Assembly: GCF_001921215.1 (NCBI RefSeq)
Contig: NZ_MSIF01000002.1
Coordinates: forward strand, 124,001 to 188,000
Direction of reading: 5' to 3'
DNA length: 64,000 bases
Source of the DNA: Actinophytocola xinjiangensis
Lineage (GTDB): Bacteria > Actinomycetota > Actinomycetes > Mycobacteriales > Pseudonocardiaceae
Shown here: in pieces, positions 10,201 to 17,184 of the stretch
How positions within the stretch are numbered: position 1 is the first letter of the stretch
Layout: every line of letters begins with the position of its first letter
Position numbers and translations under genes: made by a program
Notes under the pieces: model-generated
The model's input: the letters and a program-made list of their open reading frames with translations, nothing else
The model's database searches: none
What the model was told of the DNA's origin: nothing

Positions 10201-10303
10201 GTTCCCCGCGTCCTCGTCGTCCCCCGTCGCCCGGCCCGCCCACCGCCACGACGACCGTTTCTGGTGGCACGAACCGGAGTGGTCCCAGCACTACTGCTGC
10301 TGA
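7235..10303 (+). CDS. Tat-exported TolB-like propeller / amidohydrolase fusion
   Basis: A 1022-residue two-domain exported enzyme. The start is GTG 7235, placed behind a GGGGAGG ribosome site; an earlier in-frame start lacks one. The N-terminus carries a twin-arginine signal (TRREVLVGAGLLAG). Residues about 40-600 form a PD40/TolB-type beta-propeller with repeated SPDGTRVAF-like blades. Residues about 610-1010 are an imidazolonepropionase-like amidohydrolase with the metal motif IDAHNHWH near residue 650, MEHTG near 785 and the catalytic-Asp strand AGTDAPL near 895. The family hydrolyses cyclic amides or peptides; the propeller may guide substrate. The substrate is not predictable. Confidence 0.88.
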   Translation: MNEAEITRREVLVGAGLLAGTTVLGGGATTSAASALTEDLTVAEGTNIAAHVSPDGTAVALDLVTAIWTVPIVGGPARRLTGDDTDATQPCWFPGGRALAFQAYRDGNYHLWTIRPDGTGARQLTTGPFDHREPRVSPDGATIAFASDRGGTGSYGLYTLEVATGAVTARTDTPAEEAMPAWSPDGTRLAHTVDATAIDVLDLATGATTRAVTAPAGATLFGPSFAPDGTTLAYVRIAGATAELVVGDRVVSDDGEDVFGFAPTWLSATELAYTADGQVKRRRLDGGATVVPFAARVPVVPRPHYDRAVPDLDPTRERPVVGIASPVASPDGTRVAFRALNALWLLTVGDPTPVTLVEDGYFNSDPDFAPDGRSIVYASDRAGDADLWRHDLATGDRHRLSALPGAQLTPRFSPAGDRIAYTDHDGAVWVLDVATGTPTQVVAPLFMPGRPSWSPDGRTLALAAVKPYSRRFREGTSQVLTVEVATGALTYTEPLPHASIATRGDDGPVWSPDGRYLAFVVESCAWVVPVDAAGRFTGPARQVTREVTDSLSWLGADRLLYLHNGTLRSVPVAGGRPADIPVRLRWRPARVRGREVIRAGALWDGRSAGLRRSVDIVVEDGRVADVLPQGSRPYTVDARELTVMPGLIDAHNHWHLRGRQWGDRQGRLWLAYGITTTRSPGDPAYQLVETREALAAGTRTGPRLFGTGEAVDGSRVYYNFMRPTRSLAQLTLELERARALGYDLIKTYVRLPVHAQRRVVGMAHRAGMPLSSHYLYPAERIGMDGMEHTGATNRLGYSHTVSRLGRAYADAVTLFVRSGMSLTPTLFNSSAIYAQDRSLVEDARTRTLFPAWEYQRYVEKADSAGTPAGEAAAALLAANVDMVLRVHRGGGYVIAGTDAPLDNVAVSLHANLRAMVRHGFTPHEALTTATVNPARWLGLPGRLGEVRRGAHADLSFVTGDPLADIRAAAAVEMVMVGGRLSTVPDLLAPFPASSSSPVARPAHRHDDRFWWHEPEWSQHYCC

Positions 10304-10362
10304 GGTCCCGCCGGCAAGAATTCCGTTGCCACCCAACGGCCTGGGGCGGCCATACTCCGGCC

Positions 10363-11211
10363 GTGGACGGACGCGCGGGCATCGACGCGGCTCTGGTGCG
10401 GCGGCTGATCGCCGCACAGTGTCCACAGTGGAGTGATCGGCCGGTCCGCCCGGTCGACGTCGACGGCTGGGACAACCGCACCTACCGCCTCGGCGACGAC
10501 CTGACCGTGCGGCTGCCGACGGCCGGCGCGTACGCCGCCGCCGTCGGCAAGGAGCATCGCTGGCTGCCCAGGCTCGCGCCGTGGCTGCCGGTGCCGATCC
10601 CGGAGCCGGTGGCGTTGGGCCGCCCCGCGTTCGGCTATCCGCACCCGTGGTCGGTCCGCCGCTGGCTCGACGGCGCCACCGCCAGCCCCGCCACGGTCGG
10701 CGACCTGACGGCGTTCGCCGTGGCGGTCGGGGAGTTCGTGGTGGCGCTGCAACGGATCGACCCCACCGGTGGCCCGACGGCCGGCGCCCACTGCTTCCAC
10801 CGGGGCACCCCACCGGCCCACTACGACGACGAGACCAGGAAAGCGCTTGCCACGTTGGACGGCCGGATCGACACGGTCAGGGCCGAGACGGTGTGGACCA
10901 CGGCCCTGACCGCCGACTGGCACGGCCCCCCGACCTGGTTCCACGGCGACATCGCCCACGGCAACCTGCTGGTCCGCGACGGCCACCTCGCCGCCGTGAT
11001 CGACTTCGGCACCAGCGGCGTCGGCGACCCGGCCTGCGACCTGGTCATCGCCTGGACGATGTTCCACGGCCCCAGCCGCGACGCGTTCCGCGCCACCGTC
11101 GCCCAGGACGAGGGGACCTGGGCCCGCGCCCGGGGCTGGGCGCTGTGGAAGGCGCTGATCACCGCCGACCTCAGGGTGGTCGACGAGGTACTCACCGACC
11201 CCACCGGCTGA
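10363..11211 (+). CDS. Aminoglycoside phosphotransferase-family kinase
   Basis: 282 residues of the APH/choline-kinase fold. The catalytic loop reads HGDIAHGNLLV near residue 194, and the metal-binding segment IDFGTSGVGDPACDL follows near 212. The N-lobe begins with VDGWDNRTYRLGDDLTVRLP, typical of the APH group that phosphorylates small molecules or antibiotics. The GTG start at 10363 puts the N-terminus where family members begin; the frame extends upstream into the previous gene without matching sequence. No substrate can be inferred, and resistance should not be assumed. Confidence 0.85.
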   Translation: MDGRAGIDAALVRRLIAAQCPQWSDRPVRPVDVDGWDNRTYRLGDDLTVRLPTAGAYAAAVGKEHRWLPRLAPWLPVPIPEPVALGRPAFGYPHPWSVRRWLDGATASPATVGDLTAFAVAVGEFVVALQRIDPTGGPTAGAHCFHRGTPPAHYDDETRKALATLDGRIDTVRAETVWTTALTADWHGPPTWFHGDIAHGNLLVRDGHLAAVIDFGTSGVGDPACDLVIAWTMFHGPSRDAFRATVAQDEGTWARARGWALWKALITADLRVVDEVLTDPTG

Positions 11212-11225
11212 CCAGCGCCGGCTGA

Positions 11226-11375
11226 TCAGCCAGCCGGCCGCAGGTAGTACCCGGCGAGGTCGGCGAGCACGTGGGTCGTGCCGAAGTGCAGGACGGCGCC
11301 CAGACCGTACAGGTCGGTCAGCTCGTCGAGTTCGCCGGTGCGCAGGGTCTCCGGCGGGAGATACTCGATGGCATG
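11226..11375 (-). pseudogene. Remnant resembling a Ser/Thr kinase or lanthipeptide-synthetase kinase C-lobe
   Basis: The minus strand encodes about 50 residues ending at TGA 11228-11226. The segment AIEYLPPETLRTGELDEL followed by TDLYGLGAVLHFGTTH reads like the activation-loop end of Hanks-type kinases (xYxxPE ... SDxYxLGxxL). There is no ATG/GTG start and no upstream catalytic loop, and a different frame takes over upstream, so this looks like a decayed 3' end. Which kinase family it came from is uncertain. Confidence 0.4.
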
Positions 11376-11612
11376 CAACGGGTCCCGACGTGGTTGTAGA
11401 TCTGGACCTTGCCGTCGGTGACCGGGTCGCCGTTGTGAGTGGCCGCTGGCTGCGTGGGTGTTGGCCGTGTGGTTGGTGGCCGGGTAGCCGCTCGCCCGGT
11501 GGCCGTGGGACGGAAGCCGAAACCAGGGCGCGCCCCGGGGGTCCCCCCGGTTTCTACTTTACCGGGTGGGGGTGTCGGGGGTGGGGGTGAGAGGTGGGTT
11601 GTCCACAGGGCG

Positions 11613-11646
11613 GGCGGGCCGACTGGAGTGATGTGGTCGGCCCGCC
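11613..11646 (-). terminator. Hairpin downstream of the DUF5980-like gene
   Basis: A perfect 11-bp stem, GGCGGGCCGAC facing GTCGGCCCGCC, with a 12-nt loop lies about 40 bases past the stop of the minus-strand secreted-protein gene. There is no U-run, as is usual for actinobacterial intrinsic terminators. The surrounding 11400-11690 is GT-rich and shows no credible coding; a TTGTCCACA nonamer sits at 11599-11607. Confidence 0.6.
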
Positions 11647-11686
11647 GCTGTGTTGTTGTCGTTGTTGTTGTGTTGGCGTTGTGTGG

Positions 11687-12136
11687 TCAGGCCCAGCAGT
11701 TGGTCTCGTAGGAGTAGCGCAGCAGGACGGGGACCGTCTGGGTTTCGGTGCCGTCGGTGGCCCAGACCTCGCCGATGTGGTCGCCTTCCGGGGCCGGCGC
11801 GATCGACACCTGGACGTAGCCGTTGATGTAGGAGCCGTCGTGTGAGCCGGGTGGGAACGTGGTGCCGCCGGTGCTGGTCGTCCCGGGCGGGAAGTTCCTG
11901 ATGCCGGTGGTGATCGTGGTCGTCCAGGTGCCGGTGACCGGCGCCAGGACGTAGGCGCTGGGGTGGCCGCCGCCCGGCTGCAGGCAGATCCCCTGACCGT
12001 AGTCCTCCAGGGTCCACGTCGCCGTCGTTGTCGCCGTCGCTGTCGCGGCGCTGGCCGGGGCCGTGCTGGTGAGAACCAGCAGGGCCGCCGCCAGCATTCC
12101 CAGCGTGAGTCGGACACCGCGTCGGATCGATCTCAT
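11687..12136 (-). CDS. Secreted DUF5980-like protein
   Basis: 149 residues with a clear Sec signal: basic MRSIRRGVR, a Leu/Ala-rich core and an ASA cleavage site near residue 31. The mature part is Thr/Gly-rich beta sequence (TWTLEDYGQGICLQPGGG, later YSYETNCWA) with two Cys that could pair. It resembles the small exported DUF5980 family, whose function is unknown. It stands alone between a GT-rich non-coding stretch and the XRE regulator gene. Confidence 0.75.
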   Translation of the reverse strand: MRSIRRGVRLTLGMLAAALLVLTSTAPASAATATATTTATWTLEDYGQGICLQPGGGHPSAYVLAPVTGTWTTTITTGIRNFPPGTTSTGGTTFPPGSHDGSYINGYVQVSIAPAPEGDHIGEVWATDGTETQTVPVLLRYSYETNCWA

Positions 12137-12291
12137 TCGAGACCTCCAGTTTCCGTTACCCCGCCTCAGTTCTCGCGCCGCGGCCGAGGCTGGGCGCGCT
12201 CCCGAAGCGTAGCCGGCCGCCGCTGTCGGACACCTCTGTTTGCCCGATCGGACAGCCAGACAGCGGCCGTCCGGCAGCGACCCTGTCGCCG

Positions 12292-13140
12292 CTAGAGCGA
12301 CTTGAGCTGCTGGCGGAGGAGGTTGGTCGTCTCGTCCGGCGACATCGCGAGGGACGTCGCCTCATCGAACGTTGCCACGAACCGCTTCACGTCATCGGCG
12401 TCATCGATCCACGCACCGCCAGCCGGGTACTCCAGATACACGCCGGGCAGGGCCTCGGGTTCGGGATAGTCGACGAGGACGAACGATCCGTTCATCGTGC
12501 CGTATCCGCCAGCTGCGAAAGGGATCACCTGGAGGGTGATGTTCGGCCGGTCGGCGAGTCCGATGAGGTATTCGAGCTGTCCGCGCATCACTCCTGGGCC
12601 GCCGATCTGGCGGTGAACCACGGCTTCGTCGACAATCGCGTGCAGAGTCATGGGGTCGGCACCTTCGAGCGGCTTCTTCCGCTCCATGCGGGTGGCGACC
12701 GCGCTTTCTGGTCGCATATCCGGGTTGTGCAGTGGGCTGCCCGCGCCGATCAGAGCCTGTGCGTAGGACTTGGTTTGAAGCAGGCCGGGAAACACTATCG
12801 GCGCCAGCTCGCGTTCGCGTACAGCCTCGCGCTCGGCGTTGACGAGTTTGCGGAACGCCTTGGAAGCGCCGGCGGTCAGGCGCACGGATCGAGGTTCATC
12901 CTTGGCGTCGTCGTAGAGCCTGGCCGCCAGCGTCAGGTCCCCTGAGGTGACGTCGTAGTAGGTCAGGAGCATGTGCACGGTGCTCCACACCGGGAGTACT
13001 TCGCCGGTTTCGTAGCGGCTGACCGTGGGACGTTTGGTCCGCAAGTGGTCAGCCGCCTCGTCCATGGACTTGTCCGCGCGCCTACGTACGTCGCGCAGGA
13101 AAGCCCCGAGTCGCTTCTTGAGTCGTGTTGGTGTCGCCAC
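12292..13140 (-). CDS. XRE-family regulator with DUF5753 domain
   Basis: 282 residues. The N-terminal helix-turn-helix (LGAFLRDVRRRADKSMDEAA through KRPTVSRYETGEVLP, residues about 12-50) is followed by the DUF5753 ligand/partner domain (about 90-275) with FPGLLQTKSYAQALI and the conserved LQVIPFAAGGYG. This is the Scr1-type regulator that in Streptomyces and relatives pairs with a small DUF397 protein in a toxin-antitoxin-like module. Here the DUF397 gene lies 57 bp upstream on the same strand, so the two probably share a transcript. Confidence 0.92.
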   Translation of the reverse strand: MATPTRLKKRLGAFLRDVRRRADKSMDEAADHLRTKRPTVSRYETGEVLPVWSTVHMLLTYYDVTSGDLTLAARLYDDAKDEPRSVRLTAGASKAFRKLVNAEREAVRERELAPIVFPGLLQTKSYAQALIGAGSPLHNPDMRPESAVATRMERKKPLEGADPMTLHAIVDEAVVHRQIGGPGVMRGQLEYLIGLADRPNITLQVIPFAAGGYGTMNGSFVLVDYPEPEALPGVYLEYPAGGAWIDDADDVKRFVATFDEATSLAMSPDETTNLLRQQLKSL

Positions 13141-13197
13141 GAACAGGACTCTATGCCGATCCCGCCTTTCGTGCGATCACACGAGTGGTTGTACTTG

Positions 13198-13491
13198 TTA
13201 GTGACGCAGCGTGTTCTCGCGGACGGCGTGGAGGAGGCCGCGCAGGTCGGCGAGAAGCACCGGTCCTTCGGGGTTCTTGCTGTCCCGGACGGCATCGAGG
13301 GTGCCGACGAGTTCGACGCACTCGTTGTTCTCGCCGCCGGAGAAGCTGCTCTTGCGCCACTGCATGCCCAGTTCAACGCAAGCGCTGTTCTCGCCGCCCG
13401 AGAAGCTGCTCTTGCGCCAGTGGAGGCCCAGTTCAACGCAGGCGTTGTTGCCGCCGCCGGAGAAGCTGCTCTTGCGCCAGTGAATTGCCAT
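13198..13491 (-). CDS. DUF397 protein with triplicated WRKSSFSGG motif
   Basis: 97 residues. A normal DUF397 protein has one N-terminal W-R-K-S-S-[YF]-S-G-G ... C-V-E block followed by V-R-D-S-K-x-P-x-G-P and a C-terminal helix. Here the first block occurs three times in a row (residues 4-23, 24-43, 44-63), each 20 residues long, before VRDSKNPEGPVLL. The corresponding 60-bp DNA units are nearly identical. ATG 13491 is preferred because GAGGG lies upstream and the repeat begins right after MAI. It is the likely partner of the XRE regulator encoded just downstream. Confidence 0.88.
   Translation of the reverse strand: MAIHWRKSSFSGGGNNACVELGLHWRKSSFSGGENSACVELGMQWRKSSFSGGENNECVELVGTLDAVRDSKNPEGPVLLADLRGLLHAVRENTLRH
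13303..13482 (-). repeat. Three 60-bp tandem coding repeats in the DUF397 gene
   Basis: Units occupy 13482-13423, 13422-13363 and 13362-13303. Each encodes a [HQ]WRKSSFSGG block plus a Cys-Val-Glu-Leu block; differences are confined to a few positions. The units are in frame and exactly 20 codons long, which fits recent duplication by slippage or unequal recombination. Confidence 0.95.
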
Positions 13492-13626
13492 GATCGTGTG
13501 CCCTCGGTTCATGTGATGTGGGGTCGAACGTGGTGGTGAAGCGTCTTCCATTGTCCACCGGCCGGTGGGCCAGCGGTGCACCAGTCTGGGTGACGCACGG
13601 TGGCAGCCTACGTGATCTCCACTAAT

Positions 13627-13668
13627 GGGTACGTACCCGATTGAGGGATCGACTCGTGTACGTACACG
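13627..13668. promoter_or_regulatory. Two GTACGTAC-centred palindromes, candidate operator pair
   Basis: GGGTACGTACCC (13627-13638) and CGTGTACGTACACG (13655-13668) are perfect palindromes with the same core, 29 bp centre to centre. They lie in the 400-bp region between the minus-strand DUF397/XRE genes and the plus-strand genes from 13892. A weak minus-strand -10, TAGGCT (13610-13605), lies just downstream of the first for DUF397 transcription. The rest of 13492-13891 shows no convincing gene; a short plus-strand frame from 13625 ends at 13834 without recognisable content. Confidence 0.55.
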
Positions 13669-13891
13669 CCTTATTGTTCATGTGTCGGCGGGGTGGTGCC
13701 CGCTCGGGGCCGGGGGCGTTCGCGTGGTGGTGAAGCACCCCGAACCCCGCCGACCCCACTTCGACCAGCCGGGCCACGTGAAGGACGGACCAGATGAACC
13801 AGGCACAGCCGCCGCGTGTGTTTCGGCAGAGTAGTCCCCGCCCGTCGGTCAGAACGATGTCCCCGCCGGTGACCTCCGCGCGGAGGCGGCG

Positions 13892-14374
13892 GTGACCTGG
13901 AACGAGGTCGACGCGCTGTTGCAGGAGGCTGGCAAGCGCGGGTTCATGTGGCACCAGTACCGGGTCGACCGGCACGGCCCCGACGTCCTGGCAGGGGTCT
14001 TCCAGTGGGAGGGCTTCGCCGACGTCGTCGTGATCCTCGACGACACGCACGCCCACGCCTATCGCACGCCGACCGGCCCGGACACCGACGTGTTCGCGCC
14101 GACCCGGGTGACCTGGTGGTACGGGGACAACACGCGACTGTGGCAGTCCCGCCCCGGCCTGCTGCCGGTCACCGGAATCAACGGTGACAGTCTCGTGTGG
14201 ACATTGCGTGCCCTGTTGACGCTGCCCGAACCCGGACACCCGCAGGCGCCGGTGACCGTCGTGCCCGCTCTTCCCGGTACCGGTATCTCGGGGGCCCGTG
14301 TGCCCGTCCGGATCCGTCGCCGGACCGTGACCCGTCCACCGCAGGAAACTCGACAGTTTGGAGCAACATCATGA
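13892..14374 (+). CDS. Hypothetical protein, first of a coupled pair
   Basis: 160 residues, not recognised. The first 110 look like a compact alpha/beta domain (TWNEVDALLQEAGKRGFMWH, then GVFQWEGFADVVVILDDTHA and a Trp-rich strand VTWWYGDNTRLW); the C-terminal 40 are basic and probably disordered. GTG 13892 is the only plausible start, but the frame stays open to 13835 and sequence such as DLRAEAAVTWNEV looks coherent, so the N-terminus could be longer or an upstream frameshift could exist. Its TGA overlaps the ATG of the next gene. Confidence 0.6.
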   Translation: MTWNEVDALLQEAGKRGFMWHQYRVDRHGPDVLAGVFQWEGFADVVVILDDTHAHAYRTPTGPDTDVFAPTRVTWWYGDNTRLWQSRPGLLPVTGINGDSLVWTLRALLTLPEPGHPQAPVTVVPALPGTGISGARVPVRIRRRTVTRPPQETRQFGATS

Positions 14375-14688
14375 CCGTGACCCCGTTCGCCCTGGTCAAC
14401 CCGGACGACCAGCGGATGGTCTTCGCCTACGGGATGGACATAGAGCTGCCCTCGGGTCGCGAGGCGGTCACGTTCCGCCGGGAGGCGTCCGGGCAGCCGA
14501 TGATCGGCGTGCACGGCTCGGCCGAGGCGGCCCACCGCCGGTTCAGCATGGTCACCCCACTGGACCTGATCTGGGAACCCGGCTGCCGCTGCTGCCTCTG
14601 CTTCACCACCGGCCAACCCTGCGACGACACCACCTGCGACCCCGAACCCCCCTCCGGCGAGCACCCCAACCCCATCCTCCACCACTGA
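14371..14688 (+). CDS. Small cysteine-rich hypothetical protein
   Basis: 105 residues starting at an ATG that overlaps the previous stop (ATGA), so the two are translationally coupled. The C-terminal part carries six Cys within about 20 residues, in the order C-x-CC-x-C, then a Cys seven residues on and another five further, which suggests a small metal site. The N-terminus (VNPDDQRMVFAYGMDIELP) looks like beta sequence. I do not recognise a family. Confidence 0.65.
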   Translation: MTVTPFALVNPDDQRMVFAYGMDIELPSGREAVTFRREASGQPMIGVHGSAEAAHRRFSMVTPLDLIWEPGCRCCLCFTTGQPCDDTTCDPEPPSGEHPNPILHH

Positions 14689-14713
14689 TCGGGCTACGGG
14701 CCGGTCCTCAAGT

Positions 14714-15130
14714 TCAGCGCCACCCCGCGCCGATCAGTCGTGGACGCTTCTCCTGGGCGCCCCAGTCCACGGCATCGCGAATCTTCGCGGAAAGATTCGC
14801 GATGTCGACCCCTGAGTCGGCCAGGTCCACGTCGACGACGGTGGGGACTTCGAGGATGTCAGCGTCCTCGCTGGCAAATTCCAGTGTCAGCAGGGTCGCC
14901 TCGAGCCGCACGCTGCGCAGGCAGCCGTAGACCGTGAACCCCCGCTCGTTCGAGACGTTGTAGGAGTCCATTCCGGACAGCACCTCCTGTGCGTCCGGCT
15001 CGTAGGTGGATCGCTGGATCGAGAAGGATCTGCGAACGCCGGTCTCGTCAACCCCGCTGACCCCCACCTCAAGGGCCTGCTCATCCACGTGGTCCTCGAA
15101 GAACCCGACTTCGGTGCCGCTCAGTCTCAT
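14714..15130 (-). CDS. Imm10-like putative immunity protein
   Basis: 138 residues, acidic, soluble, no signal. Central segments SGMDSYNVSNERGFTVYGCL and LEATLLTLEFASEDADILEV resemble the Imm10 family of polymorphic-toxin immunity proteins. No cognate toxin lies next to it, so it may be an orphan immunity gene; assignment is by remembered pattern only. It is convergent with the Cys-rich gene. Confidence 0.5.
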   Translation of the reverse strand: MRLSGTEVGFFEDHVDEQALEVGVSGVDETGVRRSFSIQRSTYEPDAQEVLSGMDSYNVSNERGFTVYGCLRSVRLEATLLTLEFASEDADILEVPTVVDVDLADSGVDIANLSAKIRDAVDWGAQEKRPRLIGAGWR

Positions 15131-15246
15131 CCGCCCTGCCGTTCGAGTGTGGGAGGTCCGCCGCCGTTGAGGTCAACGATGGGCTCTCCGGTCGTCAGTT
15201 GTCCACAGGTTGATCTTCGCGTAGTCGGAACTGACGGTGTCGGGGA

Positions 15247-16122
15247 CTATCCTTGACGCAGGGTTCTCGGGGTTCGCTCGCGGAACGCGGTGATCGTGTC
15301 CGTGACCCAGCCGGGGTCGTCGAGCCAGCAGAAGTGGCCGCTGTTGGGCAGCGTGGCGAGCGTGGCGTTCGGGAACAGACCGGCCAGTGCGGCGGCGACG
15401 TCGGGCGGCGTGTTCAGGTCGACACCTCCGGCGACGACCAGGACCGGGGCATCCATTGTGGACAGGGCGGCGCGGGTGGTTTCCGGCTGGAAAGCGCCTT
15501 CCGCGCCGAACGCGGCGGCGGCGGTCGCGTTGCGCAGCCGTTCGCAGTCGGCGTGGTAGGACCGGGTGGTCTCGTCCCAGTGGCGGAAGCCGAACGGCGC
15601 GATCGCGGGGAAGTCGTCCGGGCCGGCCTTCCCGGTGGCGATACGTTCGAAGGCGGCCGCCGCCGGGGCGAACCACGGCTCGTTCGCCCGCTGGGCCACC
15701 ACCGCGCGCCGCGCGTCCGCGGTGACCTCCAGACCGACGGCGTGCGGGCTCGGGTTCAGCAGCACGAGGCTCGCGACGCGGTCGGGATACCGCGCGGCGT
15801 AGGTGAGGACGACGTTCGTGCCGGCCGAGTGGCCCAGCAGATCCAGCGCGGGCAGACCGAGGTGGCCGCGCAGGGCCTCGACGTCGTCGGCCAGGTGGTC
15901 GCAGCGGTAGGTGGCGGGGTCGGCCGGCGTCGCGGACCCGCCGGTGCCCCGGTTGTCGAGCAGGACCAGCTCGTGCCGGGCGGACAGACCGCCGAGGTCG
16001 CCGAGATGACCGGAGTCCAGGCCGGGGCCGCCGGGGACACAGATCAACGGATCACCCGCACCGCGCAGGTGGTAGGCGAGAGCGGTTCCGTCGCGCGCGG
16101 TGAAGGTCGGCATGCGCGGCAT
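15247..16122 (-). CDS. Alpha/beta hydrolase, proline-iminopeptidase-like
   Basis: 291 residues with the complete hydrolase layout: oxyanion PGGPGLDSG near residue 30, LLDNRGTGGS near 54-63, nucleophile elbow LLGHSAGTN (Ser99), a late Asp in the DLNTPPD strand and catalytic His in NSGHFCW. The early GGPG and DNRGTG blocks resemble the proline iminopeptidase branch (S33), but many esterases share them. The start at 16122 has GGGAGG upstream; ATG 16113 is an alternative. Confidence 0.88.
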   Translation of the reverse strand: MPRMPTFTARDGTALAYHLRGAGDPLICVPGGPGLDSGHLGDLGGLSARHELVLLDNRGTGGSATPADPATYRCDHLADDVEALRGHLGLPALDLLGHSAGTNVVLTYAARYPDRVASLVLLNPSPHAVGLEVTADARRAVVAQRANEPWFAPAAAAFERIATGKAGPDDFPAIAPFGFRHWDETTRSYHADCERLRNATAAAAFGAEGAFQPETTRAALSTMDAPVLVVAGGVDLNTPPDVAAALAGLFPNATLATLPNSGHFCWLDDPGWVTDTITAFRERTPRTLRQG

Positions 16123-16170
16123 GGTCCTCGGCCTCCCGGCACGCCGGCAACCACATTTCGGCGCCGGGGC

Positions 16171-17184
16171 TCAGCTGTCGAGAGCGGACAGGAGGGCCGA
16201 CGCGACCAGGGAGACGGCCGGGTCGGCGTCGTCGGCCAGCGTGCGCAGGAGCGCGCGGGCGTGGGCGGGAGGCAGGTCGACGAGGGCCTGGGTCAGGCGC
16301 AGGCGCACCTCACGATCCGCCCCGGCGGCGGTGAGTTCGTCGGCCAGGGCGCCCATGATCTGGTCCGTGCACGCCGGCTCCCGCGCCAGCGTCCCGAGAA
16401 GCTCGGCCGCCTCCACGTCCTTCCTGCCCTCGACGACCATGCGGATCAGTTCGGGCACGGCCGCGGTGTGGCCGCGCGCCCCCAGCGCCAGGGCGGCGTG
16501 GGCGCGGACCGACGGATCCGTGTCGCCCAGCGACTCGGTCAACGCGGCGGTGACGGCGTCGGCTGTGTCGGCGGCGTCGGCGGGGAGGGCGGTGAGGGCC
16601 AGGACGGCGCGCCGCCGGACCTCGACCTGGGGCGAGCGGGCCCCGGCGACCAGCGCCGGGACGGCCTCGCCGCCCGATCTGGCCAGTGCCCAGCGGAGGG
16701 CACCGGCGACGTTCGGGTCCGGCTCGGTGAGGACCGCCCTGGCCAGCAGCTCCGAGGGCAGATCCTCGTCCGGCGCCAGCACGGCCTGCTGGCGCCGCGA
16801 CGCGTGCCGGGAGTTGAGGCCGTGGACCAACTCGACGATGCGCAGCACCCCCGCCCAGTCGAACGGCGCCGAGGCGTCGACGGTGCGCAGCCGGTCCAGC
16901 AGCTCCCGTTCCCGCGCCAGGCGCCGCTCGGTCTGGCGGATGAGGTCGGCGACCAGGGTGGCCGGTTCGAAGGCCGGATCGGCCAGCGCCCGGCCGATCT
17001 GGCGCAGGGACAGGCCCAGCGACCGCAGGCTCTCCACGTGGAAGATCCGGCGGATGTCCTCCTCCGAGTACTCACGGTAACCGCCGACCGTGCGGCCCGT
17101 GGGCCGGACCAGGCCCAGCGCGTCGTAGTGGCGCAGCATCCGGGTGCTCACCCCCGAGCGGCGGGCCACCTCACCGATCAGCAT
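16171..17184 (-). CDS. MerR-type regulator fused to HEAT repeats
   Basis: 337 residues. The first 70 are a MerR winged helix (LIGEVARRSGVSTRMLRHYD, then GYREYSEEDIRRI), followed by the dimer helix. From about 130 to the end it is HEAT/armadillo-like repeats (AGARSPQVEVRRRAVLALTA, DPSVRAHAALALGARG). In MerR proteins the C-terminal region is the sensor, so here a HEAT solenoid replaces a ligand pocket, which suggests sensing of a protein or peptide. The start codon overlaps the stop of the upstream HEAT gene (TGATG); a GTG one codon earlier is possible. The operon promoter carries a MerR-type operator, so it probably regulates itself. Confidence 0.88.
   Translation of the reverse strand: MLIGEVARRSGVSTRMLRHYDALGLVRPTGRTVGGYREYSEEDIRRIFHVESLRSLGLSLRQIGRALADPAFEPATLVADLIRQTERRLARERELLDRLRTVDASAPFDWAGVLRIVELVHGLNSRHASRRQQAVLAPDEDLPSELLARAVLTEPDPNVAGALRWALARSGGEAVPALVAGARSPQVEVRRRAVLALTALPADAADTADAVTAALTESLGDTDPSVRAHAALALGARGHTAAVPELIRMVVEGRKDVEAAELLGTLAREPACTDQIMGALADELTAAGADREVRLRLTQALVDLPPAHARALLRTLADDADPAVSLVASALLSALDS

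Noticed and set aside
10363-11211. Calling the APH-family gene an antibiotic-resistance determinant
   Set aside because: Only the generic kinase motifs are visible; the family includes many non-resistance kinases.
11439-11711. A plus-strand gene in the GT-rich stretch
   Set aside because: The sequence is GT/GG-biased with no ribosome site or family pattern, and it overlaps a terminator of the opposite strand.
13303-13482. CRISPR array
   Set aside because: The 60-bp units are contiguous, without spacers, and encode an in-frame DUF397 motif.
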